This document shows positions 7,671-17,600 of a DNA stretch of 64,000 bases, piece after piece. Positions within the stretch are counted from its first letter, which is position 1. Each line of letters opens with the position of its first letter. The stretch lies in assembly GCF_900091565.1 (NCBI RefSeq), contig NZ_FMCV01000025.1, positions 1-64,000 on the forward strand. The letters run 5' to 3'. The stretch comes from Micromonospora marina (GTDB lineage: Bacteria; Actinomycetota; Actinomycetes; Mycobacteriales; Micromonosporaceae). Made by a program: the position numbers and the translations under genes. Under the pieces are notes generated by a model. That model worked only from the letters and a program-made list of their open reading frames with translations, was not told the origin of the DNA and did not search any database.

Positions 7671-8470
7671 CCGCCGCCCGCACCGCTGACCGGACCGGCA
7701 CGCTCGCCGCCGACCTGCGCGCGCTCGGGCTCGGCCCCGGTGACGTGGTGCTCGTGCACTGCTCCCTGCGCGCCCTCGGGCCGGTCGACGGTGGCGCGGG
7801 CGCCCTGGCCGCGGCGCTGCGCACGGCCGTGGGTCCGGCCGGCACCGTCGTGGTTCCGGCGCAGACCCCCGACAACTCGGTGAGCAGCGCCGCGTACCGC
7901 GCCGCGACCGCCGGGCTGACCGACGAGGAACGTCTGGCGTACGAGGACCGGATGCCCGGCTTCGACCCGGCCGTCACACCGTCGTTCGGGGTCGGCGCAT
8001 TCGCCGAGCACGTACGCCGGCTGCCCGGCGCGGTCCGCAGCCGGCACCCGCAGACGTCGTTCAGCGCGTGGGGGCCGCGGGCGCAGGAGCTGATGCGCGT
8101 CCACGACCTGGACTCCCATCTCGGGGAGCGGTCCCCGCTGGCCGCCCTGGAGGCGGCCGGGGCGTGGACGCTGTTGCTCGGTGTCGGCTATGCGACATGC
8201 ACCGCGCTGCACCTCGCCGAGTACCGGTCGCGCCGGCCGGCGCCGCGTCGCCCGTACCGCTGCTACGTGCTGCGCGACGGTCGCCGGGAACGGCTGGACT
8301 TCGAGGCCCCGCACCTGGATGCGGCCCCTTTTCCCGCGATCGGCGCGGAACTCGACCGGGCGGCGTTCACCCGGCACGGAACGGTCGGCGGCGCACCGGC
8401 CCGGCTGCTGCCGATATCCGACGCGGTAAACGCCGCCGTCGCCTGGATGGACGCCCACATCGGACGGTGA
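7667..8470 (+). CDS. AAC(3)-fold N-acetyltransferase of the fxs operon
   Basis: A 267-residue protein of the aminoglycoside 3-N-acetyltransferase family (LGLGPGDVVLVHCSLRALG; GTVVVPAQTPDNS; HPQTSFSAWG; LLLGVGY). It uses acetyl-CoA. AAC(3)-fold proteins recur in FxSxx-COOH clusters, where the substrate is probably the modified peptide or another cluster molecule rather than an antibiotic. The GTG start at 7667 overlaps the fxsB stop (GTGA), so translation is coupled and the two are one operon. No resistance phenotype should be assumed from the family name. A 129-base gap then precedes fxsC. Confidence 0.85.
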   Translation: MTAARTADRTGTLAADLRALGLGPGDVVLVHCSLRALGPVDGGAGALAAALRTAVGPAGTVVVPAQTPDNSVSSAAYRAATAGLTDEERLAYEDRMPGFDPAVTPSFGVGAFAEHVRRLPGAVRSRHPQTSFSAWGPRAQELMRVHDLDSHLGERSPLAALEAAGAWTLLLGVGYATCTALHLAEYRSRRPAPRRPYRCYVLRDGRRERLDFEAPHLDAAPFPAIGAELDRAAFTRHGTVGGAPARLLPISDAVNAAVAWMDAHIGR

Positions 8471-8599
8471 GGGCCTGGTAACCCGAGCGCAACCTCTCTA
8501 CCCTGATCGATAGGCGCCGTATCGTGTCGACCGGGGAGCAGCGCGTGATCATTGACGGTTGGGGGTCAGGCGCACTTCCCGTGGAACGGTCGTGCCGTC

Positions 8600-9790
8600 G
8601 TGACCTCTGAGCGGCCCGCGCTGCCGGGCCCGCCCTATTTCTTCCTCAGCTACGTTCCCCCACCGACCCACAACGACCGCACCCCGGGCGACCACTGGGT
8701 CCGCCGCTTCTACCACGATCTCAACCTGGCGATCGACGGCCGGCCCGGCGACCGGTTACGCCGGCAGGGTTTCGCCGACTTCATGGTGCGGCCCCCGGAC
8801 GACCGGACGGAACGAAAACGCACAGCGCTCGCCGAGGCCGAGGTGTTCGTGCCGTTGTACTCACCGGACTATCTCAACCGCGACGACTCGCGCCGGGAAC
8901 GGGAGTGGTTCCGGCAACGGCTGATCCGGGCCGGCCGCCCGCCCGACGGCGACAACATCCTGCCGGTCCTGTGGATCCCGTCGCCCGCCGCCGTGCACGC
9001 GCCGGACCAGGCCCGGGCCGTGGCGATGGCCGCCGACGTGGACGCGTACGCCGCCAACGGCATGAGCGCGCTCTGCCGGCTCCAGAAGTTCCAGCACGCC
9101 TACAAGGAGGTGCTGGGCCGACTCGCCCAGCACATCGTCGACACCGCCGAGCAGACACCACTGCAACCGGCCGAGCCGCCGACCGGCCCGACCGACCTGC
9201 CGTCGTCGCCGACCAGCGAGGTGCCGTTCCGGGCGGTGGTGATCGCGCCCGGGGAACCGGCCGACCCGGGCCGGCTCAACGGGCGGTCCGACACCCACGC
9301 CGGCCGGTGGCGCCCGTTCCGCGACCGGCCGCCGGTGGTCGACGACGTGACCGACGCGGTCCAACGGCTGCGGATGCCGATCGACGTCCGCGACTTCGTG
9401 CCGGACGCCGGGCTGTTCCGGGGCTGCCCGGGCGTACTCCTGATCGATCCTCGGGTGGTCGAGACGCCGGACGGCGCGGAGGCCGTCCGCGCGGCGGTCG
9501 CCTCACTGCACCGCTGGGTGGGGGTCGTGGTGATCATCGAAGACTCGGCACCCGGCCGCCGCTCGCACGCGGCGGTGCTGCTCGACCGGGCCATCGAGAT
9601 CTTCCCGGCCGCGGCACGCCCGCTGGCGATCACCACGTACGACGACTGGCGGGCCGGGATCCACGGCCTGGTCGACCGGATGCGCCGCCGCTACCTGGAG
9701 GCGAGACCGGCCTACCCGCCGCCGGGACGGCCGATCAGCAAACCCCGGCTCTGGGAGAACCCGCCGCCCGACGAGGGAGTGGACACATGA
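8600..9790 (+). CDS. fxsC: TIR-like protein FxsC
   Basis: A 396-residue protein. Residues of about 8-165 form a TIR-like domain (YFFLSYVPPP at the start, LAEAEVFVPLYSPDYL in the middle, SRREREWFRQR where TIR enzymes place their catalytic Glu). The second half is a separate alpha/beta region that contains VVIAPGEPAD and PGVLLIDPRVVE, and ends in a Pro-rich tail. FxsC proteins are encoded with FxsA/B and FxsT in actinobacteria; whether they cleave NAD is not shown. I chose the GTG at 8600 (GGAA about 13 bases upstream); a TTG at 8552 would add 16 unconserved residues. The stop overlaps fxsT by ATGA. Confidence 0.85.
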   Translation: MTSERPALPGPPYFFLSYVPPPTHNDRTPGDHWVRRFYHDLNLAIDGRPGDRLRRQGFADFMVRPPDDRTERKRTALAEAEVFVPLYSPDYLNRDDSRREREWFRQRLIRAGRPPDGDNILPVLWIPSPAAVHAPDQARAVAMAADVDAYAANGMSALCRLQKFQHAYKEVLGRLAQHIVDTAEQTPLQPAEPPTGPTDLPSSPTSEVPFRAVVIAPGEPADPGRLNGRSDTHAGRWRPFRDRPPVVDDVTDAVQRLRMPIDVRDFVPDAGLFRGCPGVLLIDPRVVETPDGAEAVRAAVASLHRWVGVVVIIEDSAPGRRSHAAVLLDRAIEIFPAAARPLAITTYDDWRAGIHGLVDRMRRRYLEARPAYPPPGRPISKPRLWENPPPDEGVDT

Positions 9791-12700
9791 CCCGACGCGA
9801 GGGACAGGTCGTCACCTTCTACTCCTACAAGGGCGGCACCGGCCGGACGATGGCGCTGGCGAACGTCGCCTGGATCCTCGCCGCCAACGGCAAGCGGGTG
9901 CTCGCCGTCGACTGGGACCTGGAATCCCCCGGCCTGTCGCGCTTCTTCGCGCCGTTCATCGACCGGGACGCGCTGGAGAGCACCGGCGGGGTGATCGACC
10001 TGATCCGGGAGTACGAGTGGGCCACCACCACCAAGCAGGACAAGGGCGACGACCGCTGGCACGAGCAGTACGCCCGCGTGCACAAGTACTCGTTCTCGCT
10101 GAACTGGTCCAACTTCCCCGGTGACGGGACGCTCGACTTCCTCGGCGCGGGCCAGCAGAACAACGACTACGCCGGCGCGCTCGCCGGGATGAACTGGGAC
10201 GAGTTCTACGAGCGGCAGGGCGGCGGCTACTTCTTCGACGCGCTTCGCGCCGACATGAAACGCAACTACGACTACGTGCTGATCGACAGCCGGACCGGGT
10301 TCTCCGACGTCGCCGACATCTGCACCATCCAACTGCCGGACGTGCTGGTCACCTGCTTCACCCTCAGCGAGCAGGGCATCACCGGCGCCGCCAAGGTGGC
10401 GCGGCTGGTCGAGCACCGCTACGGGTCGCGGCGGATCCGGGTGCTGCCCGTGCCGATGCGGATCGACCCGGCGGAGAAGGTCAAGGCGGACACCGGGCGG
10501 GCGGTGGCGCGCCAGCGTTTCAGCGGCCTGCCGAGCGGGATGAGCGAGGCCGACCGGGACCGGTACTGGGCCCGGATGCAGGTGCCCTACCAGGCGTTCT
10601 ACGCGTACGAGGAACTGCTCGCCACGTTCGCAGACCAGCCCGGCGTCAACGGGTCGCTGCTGTCCGCGTACGAGGTGCTGGCCCGGGAGATCACCCGGGG
10701 CGAGGTGGAGTCGCTGCCGCCGATGAGCAGCGCGGTACGCGAGCGGGTCAACGCCCGGTTCACCCGTACCTCCACCTCGGTGGAGAACGAGATCCTGCTC
10801 CGGCACGCCCCGTACGACCGGGTGTGGGCGGAGTGGATCGGGCACCTGCTGGTCTCGGCCGACGTCCGGGTCACCGATCCGTGGTTCGCCGAGGACGAGA
10901 CGCCCCGGACGGCCCGGGAGCTGATCATCGTGTCGGAGTCCAACGCCACCGAGGAGGCGGTGCTCGCCGCGCCGGACCGCTCGCCCGACCAGGTGCCGCT
11001 CGTCGTGTACGTCGCGGACGTGCGGCGCCTGGCGAACGTGCCCGCCGCGCACACCGTCTCGGTGGCCGGCCTGGAGGCCCGGACCGCCGCCGCGCGGATC
11101 CTGCGCCTGGTCGGCCGCGAGGGGGTGCCGGCCGACCTGGAACTGCCGACCGGTCCCCGGTTCCCCGGCCGCGACAACACGGTGTTCGAGGTGCCGGGCC
11201 GCAACAAGCGCTTCACCGGCCGGGAGGCGGACCTGCGCGAGCTGCGGACACTGCTGCGCAGCAGCCCCAAGGTGGTGCTCTCCGGCACCGGGCCGGTGGC
11301 GTTGCAGGGCATGGGCGGCATCGGCAAGAGCCAGCTCGCGCTGGAGTACGCCCACCGCTACCGCGCCGCGTACGACATGGTGTGGTGGATCGACGCCGAC
11401 CAGGTGCCGTTCATCGAGTCGGCCATCGGTGACCTGGCGCCCTACCTGGGCGTACCGTCGTCGGAATCGAACCGGGAGAACGCCCGGCTGGTGCTCCAGG
11501 CGCTGCGCCGCACCGACCTCCGCTGGCTACTGATCATGGACAACGCGGACGAGGTCGAGGGCGTCCTGCCGTACGTGCCGGACGGCAAGGGCCACGTCCT
11601 GATCACCTCCCGGAACCTGCAGTGGGTGGAGCGGGCCACCACCGTCCAGGTCGACGTGTTCAAGCGCGCGGAAAGCATCCAGCACCTCACCGAGCGGGTG
11701 CCGACCATGCGCGTCGACCAGGCCGACCGGATCGCCGCCCTGCTCGGTGACCTGCCGATCGCGGTGACCGCCGCCGCGGCCTGGCTGGCCGACACCGGCC
11801 ACTCGGTGGACAGCTACCTCACCGAGATCGCCAGGTTCGGGCCGGGCGCGGTGATGGAGCCGAACAGCAACGTCTCCGTGGAGGCCACCTGGGAGCTGTC
11901 ACTCAACCACCTGCGGACCCGCAACCCGGCCGCCTACCGGGTACTGCAACTCTGCTCGGTGTTCGCGCCGGAGATCTCCGCCGACCTGGTCTACAGCGAC
12001 GAGTTCGCCGAGGCGCTGGTGCCGTTCCACCCGCAGGCGAAGGAGCGGCTGGTCCGCCAGCAACTGGTGCAGCAGGCCAACCGGCTCGCCCTCCTCCGGG
12101 TCGACCTGCGGGCCGAGAACCCGTCCGGCGGCGAGCGGGGCCGAGGCGGCCTGGTGCTCATGCACCGCCTGCTCCAGCACGCCGTCCGGTCCCGGATGAC
12201 GGAGGCGGAACTCGACGAGGCCCGCAGGCAGGTCCACCTGGTGCTCGCCGCCGCCCGGCCGGAGGGCGAGGTCGACGACCCCGACGGCTGGCCCAGGTTC
12301 CGGGTCATCTGGCCGCACCTGGAGGCGGCGAAGGCGCCGCTGAGCCGCAAGGTGGAGGTGCGGGCCCTCATGATCGACCGGGTCCGTTACCTCCAGTTGC
12401 GCGGCGACCTGGAGACCGGCCGGCGGCTCGGGCAGGAGGTCGCGCGGACCTGGGAGCAGATGCTCGCGGAGGAGACCGACCCGCGGGCGCGCGACGACCT
12501 GCGCCGGCAGTTGCTGCACCTCCAGTTCAACCTCGCCAACATCCTCGCCTTCCTCGGGCAGTTCACCGAGTCGCGGGCGCTGGACGAGGAGGTGCTGGCG
12601 GCCCAGCGGGACCTGCTCGGCGAGGACCACCCGCACACGCTGATGACCGCCGGCGGGCTCGCCCGCGACCTGCGCGGCATGGGCATGTACAGCGAGGCGC

Positions 12701-13722
12701 TGCGCCTGGACGAGATCACGTTCAACGCGTGGAAGCGGAACTTCACCGAGGAGCACCCGCGTACCCTCGCCGCGCTCAACAACCTCGCCAGCACCCAGCG
12801 CCTGATGGGTGACTTCCGGGAGGCCCGCAAGAACGACGAGATGGTGCTGGCCGGGCGCCGCGCGATCCTCGGGGAGAACCACCCGGACACGCTCGCCTCC
12901 TCCGCGTACGTCGGCATCGACATGCGCGACGCGGGCGACTTCGAGCAGTCGGTCGCCCGCCTGCGCAGCGTCCACCGGGACCTGCTGCACACGGCCGGGG
13001 CCGAGCACCTGATCACCCTGCGGACGCAGACGAACCTGGCGGTGTCGCTGCGCGCGGCCGGGCACGCGGTCGAGGCGGGCAAGCTCCTCGAAGCCGCGTA
13101 CGAGCTGCTGAACGAGCGGTTCGGGCCGGACAACCCGGAGACGCTCACCTGCCGGCTGAGCCTGTCGATCAACCTGCTCACCGTCGACCTGTTCCAGCGC
13201 GCCAGCCGGGAACTCACCGAGGTGCACCGCATCTACCAGCGCAACCTCGGCCCGGCGCACCCGCTGACCCTGGTCTGCATGGTCAACCTGGCCATGGTGG
13301 CCCGCCGCGCCGGGGACTTCGCCGAGGCGCGGCAGCTCGCCGGCCGGTCCGCCGACGCGCTCGCCGGGGTGCTCGGCAGCGGGCACCCGTACCCGCTCTC
13401 CGGCTGGATGAACCAGGGCATCTGCATCGCCGAACAGCCCGACCCGCCGGAGGGCCGGGAGGCCGCGGACCTGGAGGCGCTGAGCCTGCTGGGGCGCGCC
13501 CACGACGGGCTGGTCCGGATCCTCGGTCGCGACCACACGAACACGCTGCGCTGCCGGGCGAACCTGGTGGTGATGCAGGAGCGGGTGGAGAGCGGCCGGC
13601 GGGCGGAGGTGGAGGCGGTCACCCGCGAGCTGGCCTACCGGCTGGGCGAGAACCACCCGGCGGTCGAGGCCGTCCGGGAGAGCCGGTTGCAGCGGCGCAT
13701 CATCGACCCGCATCCGATCTGA
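9787..13722 (+). CDS. fxsT: FxsT: MinD-like ATPase / TIR-like / NB-ARC / TPR STAND protein
   Basis: A 1311-residue multidomain protein. Residues 1-310 are a SIMIBI ATPase with a deviant Walker A (YSYKGGTGRT at 12-21), WDLESPGLSRFF and YVLIDSRTGFSD. Residues of about 320-445 resemble a decayed TIR domain (HAPYDRVWAEWIG). After a linker (RFTGREADL) comes an NB-ARC module with Walker A GMGGIGKS (Lys514) and WLLIMDNADEVEG. A helical region leads to tandem TPRs of about 42 residues from about 900 to 1285 (LGEDHPHTL, LGENHPDTL, FGPDNPETL). The layout is that of a STAND sensor: ligand binding by the TPRs triggers nucleotide-driven oligomerisation. In FxSxx systems it is the conserved partner of the peptide, possibly its target or reader. 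Confidence 0.9.
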   Translation: MTRREGQVVTFYSYKGGTGRTMALANVAWILAANGKRVLAVDWDLESPGLSRFFAPFIDRDALESTGGVIDLIREYEWATTTKQDKGDDRWHEQYARVHKYSFSLNWSNFPGDGTLDFLGAGQQNNDYAGALAGMNWDEFYERQGGGYFFDALRADMKRNYDYVLIDSRTGFSDVADICTIQLPDVLVTCFTLSEQGITGAAKVARLVEHRYGSRRIRVLPVPMRIDPAEKVKADTGRAVARQRFSGLPSGMSEADRDRYWARMQVPYQAFYAYEELLATFADQPGVNGSLLSAYEVLAREITRGEVESLPPMSSAVRERVNARFTRTSTSVENEILLRHAPYDRVWAEWIGHLLVSADVRVTDPWFAEDETPRTARELIIVSESNATEEAVLAAPDRSPDQVPLVVYVADVRRLANVPAAHTVSVAGLEARTAAARILRLVGREGVPADLELPTGPRFPGRDNTVFEVPGRNKRFTGREADLRELRTLLRSSPKVVLSGTGPVALQGMGGIGKSQLALEYAHRYRAAYDMVWWIDADQVPFIESAIGDLAPYLGVPSSESNRENARLVLQALRRTDLRWLLIMDNADEVEGVLPYVPDGKGHVLITSRNLQWVERATTVQVDVFKRAESIQHLTERVPTMRVDQADRIAALLGDLPIAVTAAAAWLADTGHSVDSYLTEIARFGPGAVMEPNSNVSVEATWELSLNHLRTRNPAAYRVLQLCSVFAPEISADLVYSDEFAEALVPFHPQAKERLVRQQLVQQANRLALLRVDLRAENPSGGERGRGGLVLMHRLLQHAVRSRMTEAELDEARRQVHLVLAAARPEGEVDDPDGWPRFRVIWPHLEAAKAPLSRKVEVRALMIDRVRYLQLRGDLETGRRLGQEVARTWEQMLAEETDPRARDDLRRQLLHLQFNLANILAFLGQFTESRALDEEVLAAQRDLLGEDHPHTLMTAGGLARDLRGMGMYSEALRLDEITFNAWKRNFTEEHPRTLAALNNLASTQRLMGDFREARKNDEMVLAGRRAILGENHPDTLASSAYVGIDMRDAGDFEQSVARLRSVHRDLLHTAGAEHLITLRTQTNLAVSLRAAGHAVEAGKLLEAAYELLNERFGPDNPETLTCRLSLSINLLTVDLFQRASRELTEVHRIYQRNLGPAHPLTLVCMVNLAMVARRAGDFAEARQLAGRSADALAGVLGSGHPYPLSGWMNQGICIAEQPDPPEGREAADLEALSLLGRAHDGLVRILGRDHTNTLRCRANLVVMQERVESGRRAEVEAVTRELAYRLGENHPAVEAVRESRLQRRIIDPHPI

Positions 13723-14620
13723 CCGCGGCCCGCTCCACCGGGTCGGCCAGCCACGCGAGGATCTCCGGCAGCACCTCCACCGCGCCGAAGTGTGCGCTGC
13801 GCGGCTGCACGTGCAGTTGCGCGCCGGGGATCTGCTCGGCCAGCCAGCGGGTGTGGCTGGCCGGGGCGAAGTTGTCGTCGGCGCCGTGCCACAGCCGGAC
13901 CGGCATCCGGATGTCCGCGAGCGTGATCCCCCAGTCGGCGCGCAACGCCAGCACGTCGTCGATCCAGCCGTGCGGCCCCTGGCGCAGCGCCTCGGCATAG
14001 GCGTCGGTGAGCTGCCGGCGGATCGGCACGCCCGCCACCACCCGGCGGTCGGCCGCGGTCATCTGCTCGACCAGCAGCGCCAGCAGCGAGCCCGGGTCGT
14101 CCATGGTCCGTTCGGCCCGCAACCGCAACTGCTCGGCGAGCACCGGCACGTCGTGCTCGGCGGCACCGTAGTCCCGGACGTTGGCGTCGGTCATGCCACC
14201 GAACCAGTCCAGCCCGGCCGCCCCGGCCGGGGCGAGACCGACCAGGACGGCGGTCCGTCGTACCCGCTCCGGCAACAGCGCGGCGCAGGCCAGGGCGTGC
14301 GGGCCGCCGCCGGAGCGTCCCACCACCGAGAACCCGTCCAGGCCGAGGTCGTCGGCGATGGCCGCGACGTCCGCCGCGGCGTCCGCGACCCGGCGGCCGG
14401 GCAGCCGGCTGGAACCGCCGTAACCCGGCCGGTCGTACGAGATCAGCCGTACGCCGAGCCGGTGCAGCACGATGGACCGTGGTCGTGGACCGTTGCGGCT
14501 GCCGGGTGTGCCGTGCATCAGGAACACCGGCCAGCCGCGTTGCGCCCCGGCGATGTCGACCGCCAGGTTCCTCCTTCCCGTCCGGACGATGTGCTCTCGG
14601 TGCCGGGGCGAGTGTGCCAA
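13700..14620 (-). CDS. Alpha/beta hydrolase
   Basis: A 306-residue alpha/beta-hydrolase-fold enzyme. VFLMHGTPGS forms the oxyanion loop, DRPGYGGS follows, FSVVGRSGGGPHAL carries the nucleophile elbow (G-R-S-G-G), the acid lies near LWHGADDNF, and the catalytic His is in SAHFG. Substrate unknown; proline iminopeptidase-like and esterase relatives share these motifs. The TTG at 14620 is chosen because GGAGG lies six bases upstream and no ATG or GTG fits. The 3' end overlaps the fxsT 3' end by 23 bases, convergently. It follows the NACHT gene on the same strand after 41 bases and is probably cotranscribed with it. Confidence 0.8.
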   Translation of the reverse strand: MAHSPRHREHIVRTGRRNLAVDIAGAQRGWPVFLMHGTPGSRNGPRPRSIVLHRLGVRLISYDRPGYGGSSRLPGRRVADAAADVAAIADDLGLDGFSVVGRSGGGPHALACAALLPERVRRTAVLVGLAPAGAAGLDWFGGMTDANVRDYGAAEHDVPVLAEQLRLRAERTMDDPGSLLALLVEQMTAADRRVVAGVPIRRQLTDAYAEALRQGPHGWIDDVLALRADWGITLADIRMPVRLWHGADDNFAPASHTRWLAEQIPGAQLHVQPRSAHFGAVEVLPEILAWLADPVERAAVRSDAGR

Positions 14621-14661
14621 TCGGGGCCTCCGAACGGGTGGTGGCGGTACGGGTGGCGTGG

Positions 14662-17600
14662 TCAGACCGCCTCGGCGGCCGGGAGCTGGCCGGGCCGGTC
14701 GAGGTGACCGGACTGGTCGGCGGGCGGGTCCGACGCGGCGAGGACGCGCAGCGTGTCGAGGGCTGATGCCAGCGAGACCTCGGCCGGCACCCGGTCGTAG
14801 GCCCGCAGGTAGTCCAGGAGCAGCCGGCACAGGCTCGCCTCGTCGAGGAACTCGTCCGGCAGCCGGTGCGCGAGCAGGGCGTGCATCGTCCTCGGCGGGA
14901 TCTTCGGCCAGGCCAGGTCGGCGTACTCGTTCAGCGCCATCAGCAGCCACAGCGCGGTGCGGTTGTCGACCCGGGCGGCCGCGAACTGCTCGGCCATCTC
15001 GGCCGACACCACGCCGTCCTCCAGCGGCAGCTCCGCGAGCCGGTCCTCGATGTCGGCGAGCACCCGGCGGACCCGGGGCACGTACCGCTGCGGCAGCCGG
15101 TGGAGCCCGTGCCGCAGGATGAGCGCGTGCAGCACCGCGTGGTCGTCGGTCGTGCCGAGCGAGTCGACCAGTTCCGGGAACTCGTCGATCAGGTACGGGC
15201 ACGAGATGATCAGCTCGGGCGGGGCGGTCGGCGAGTCGGGCAGCCGGCTCAGCGCCACCCGGGTCAGCCCGCACACCACCTCGCGGGGCAACTGCGCGCC
15301 GTCCTCGGCGAGACATTCCAGCAGGACCGTGGCGCTCGTGCTGGACACCGCCTCCGGTGACTCGACGGCGCGCGCCCACAGCCGCCGGTAGCTTCGCTCG
15401 TCGTACAGGATGAGCTGGTGCAGGGACGGCACCGGCCAGCGGCGGGTGGCGAGCGAGACCAGGTCGGCGTGGAAGCGGCCGGCCTCGAAGCTGTCCGGCT
15501 GCTGGCCGCGCCACGTCCGCGCGCCCGCCTGCAGCTGGCCGTAGGTGGTGATGTCGCCGAGCAGCCGCGCCTCCTCGGCGGCCACGTTCACCGTCTCGCC
15601 CCGGCCCTCGCGCCGCCGCTCGGCGACGATCCGGCCGTCGGCGTCCCGGTCGAGCCAACTGATCATCGCGAGCTGGCCCTTCTCGTCCAGCCCCGCCCGC
15701 CACAGCCGGACCGTGGACACCCAGGTCGCCTCGTCCATCAGGTCGGTGTGGCGTACGCCGTCCGGTGACACCAGCGCGGCGAGCGCGACCAGGTTCGCGG
15801 TGTACGCGGCGAGCAGCCGCACCGGGTCGTACGGCGCGGGCCGGTAGCCGTCCACGCCGGCCAGGTCGGTCCGCTGCCGGGCCTCGGCCAGCAGGCCGGC
15901 GATGGTCTCCACGATCCCGTCCCGCTCCTGCGGGTGACGGGAGCTGAGTTCACGGGCGAAGCCGACGACCGCCTCCCGCTTCACCAGCGGCTGGTGGGAG
16001 AGCAGCGCCCGGAACTGGCCGGTGTCCAGCTGGTAGCCGAAGCCGGCCGGGCTGCGGGTGTGCCGGCGCAGCTCGGCCAGGCTCCGCAGCGCCCCGATGA
16101 CGTACTCGGCGATCAGGAAGTCGCCGATCGTGGTGTGCAGGAACTCGTACGTGCGCCGGGCGTCCTCGCCCTGCACGTCGTCCGGGCCGTACACCACGAA
16201 GAACGCGGCCGTGACCAGCTGTTCCGGGCCGAGCACGTCGCCGAGTTCGAACCGGGAGCCGTCGCCGGCCCCGGCCCGGAAGCAGTCGAGGTCGAGGCGG
16301 AGCGCGGCCCGGTTCACCAGTTCCCGGTTGCGGTTGAACATGGCGAACGCGGTGATCGCCAGGTCGCGCCGGAGCTGGTGCTCGCGGGCCTCCCGCTCGT
16401 GGGGCGGAAGCGCGATCGGCGCCTTCTCGCTCACCTGCCGCCTGATGAACGCGGTGAGCAGGCCGGTGAACAGGTCGGACCGGGAGATGGCGGCGCCGGG
16501 ACGGCGGTCGGCCCAGTGCTCGTTGTAGTAGATCGCCAGCAGCGTGAGCAGCAGCGGCTGGCGGGCCAGCTCGCCGTGCGACAGCAGTTCCCGGGCGGAC
16601 AGGAGGCGGTAGCCGGGCCGGTCCTCGTTCGCCGCGTTCACGGCGGCCAGCCAGGCCGTCACCTGGGCGTCGGTCAGGTCCTCCAGGCGGACCAGCACGG
16701 TGCCCTGCGGCACGCTGGCGCGGTCCATCACCAGGATCCGGGACGTGATGATCGGGATTACCGAGTAGCCCAGGTCCCACTGGGTCTCCTGGAACTCGGC
16801 CACCCGGTCGATGTACTGCGAGTGGGCTGTGCCGGTGACCTGGACGAGTTCGTCGAACCCGTCGAAGATCACTACGACGGTCGTGTGCCGGGTGGCCCGG
16901 CGCAGGTCCGCCCAGCGGATGCGCTCGTCCATCACCTGCTCGATCGCGGCCTCGATCTGCTCCGTCGGCGACGTGTCCCCGGACATCCGGCGCAGCGGCA
17001 CCACGATCGCGGTGAACCGGCTCGCCGGCAGCCGGGCCGCGATCACCCGGGTCAGCAGCGTCTTGCCGGCGCCCGGCTGGCCGAGGAGCAGCAGCGGACG
17101 GTGCAGGCTCGCCGGGTCGGTCAGGTATTCGGAGAGGAACCCGACGAGGTCACCCCGGCGCGGCTGGTCCTCCCACCAGCGCTCCCGCTCCGGTGACGTG
17201 TGCTTGCCGTACTCGGCGGCCCGGAAGTCGGGGCTGATGAAGCCGCTGTCCACGTTCGGCAGCCGCAGGTGGAAGTCGACGTCCTTGATCCGCAGCAGCG
17301 GCTGCCGGAACACCGCCGCCAGCGAGCCGGTGAGCCGGTCGAGTGATTCGCGGAGCAGATCGGGCCGGTCCGCGGGCACCGGGCCGGGCAGCTCGGCGAG
17401 GTTGCGGTAGAGCTGCGCCAGCGCGTCCAGCCGGGCCGACACCTCGGTGGTCAGTTTCCGGTTGTCGATCAGGTTGTGCTCGATCGCCTGCCGGATCATC
17501 CGGAACCCGAACTCGGGAAGGTCAGCGGCGAGCCGGTCGAAGCGGTCCTCGTAGTGCCACATGGCCCGGCCCACCACACGGGTGCGCATCGAGGTGAGGT

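Noticed and set aside
7667..8470. Calling the AAC(3)-fold gene an antibiotic resistance determinant
   Set aside because: Its operon context in a FxSxx-COOH system and overlap with fxsB favour a pathway role.
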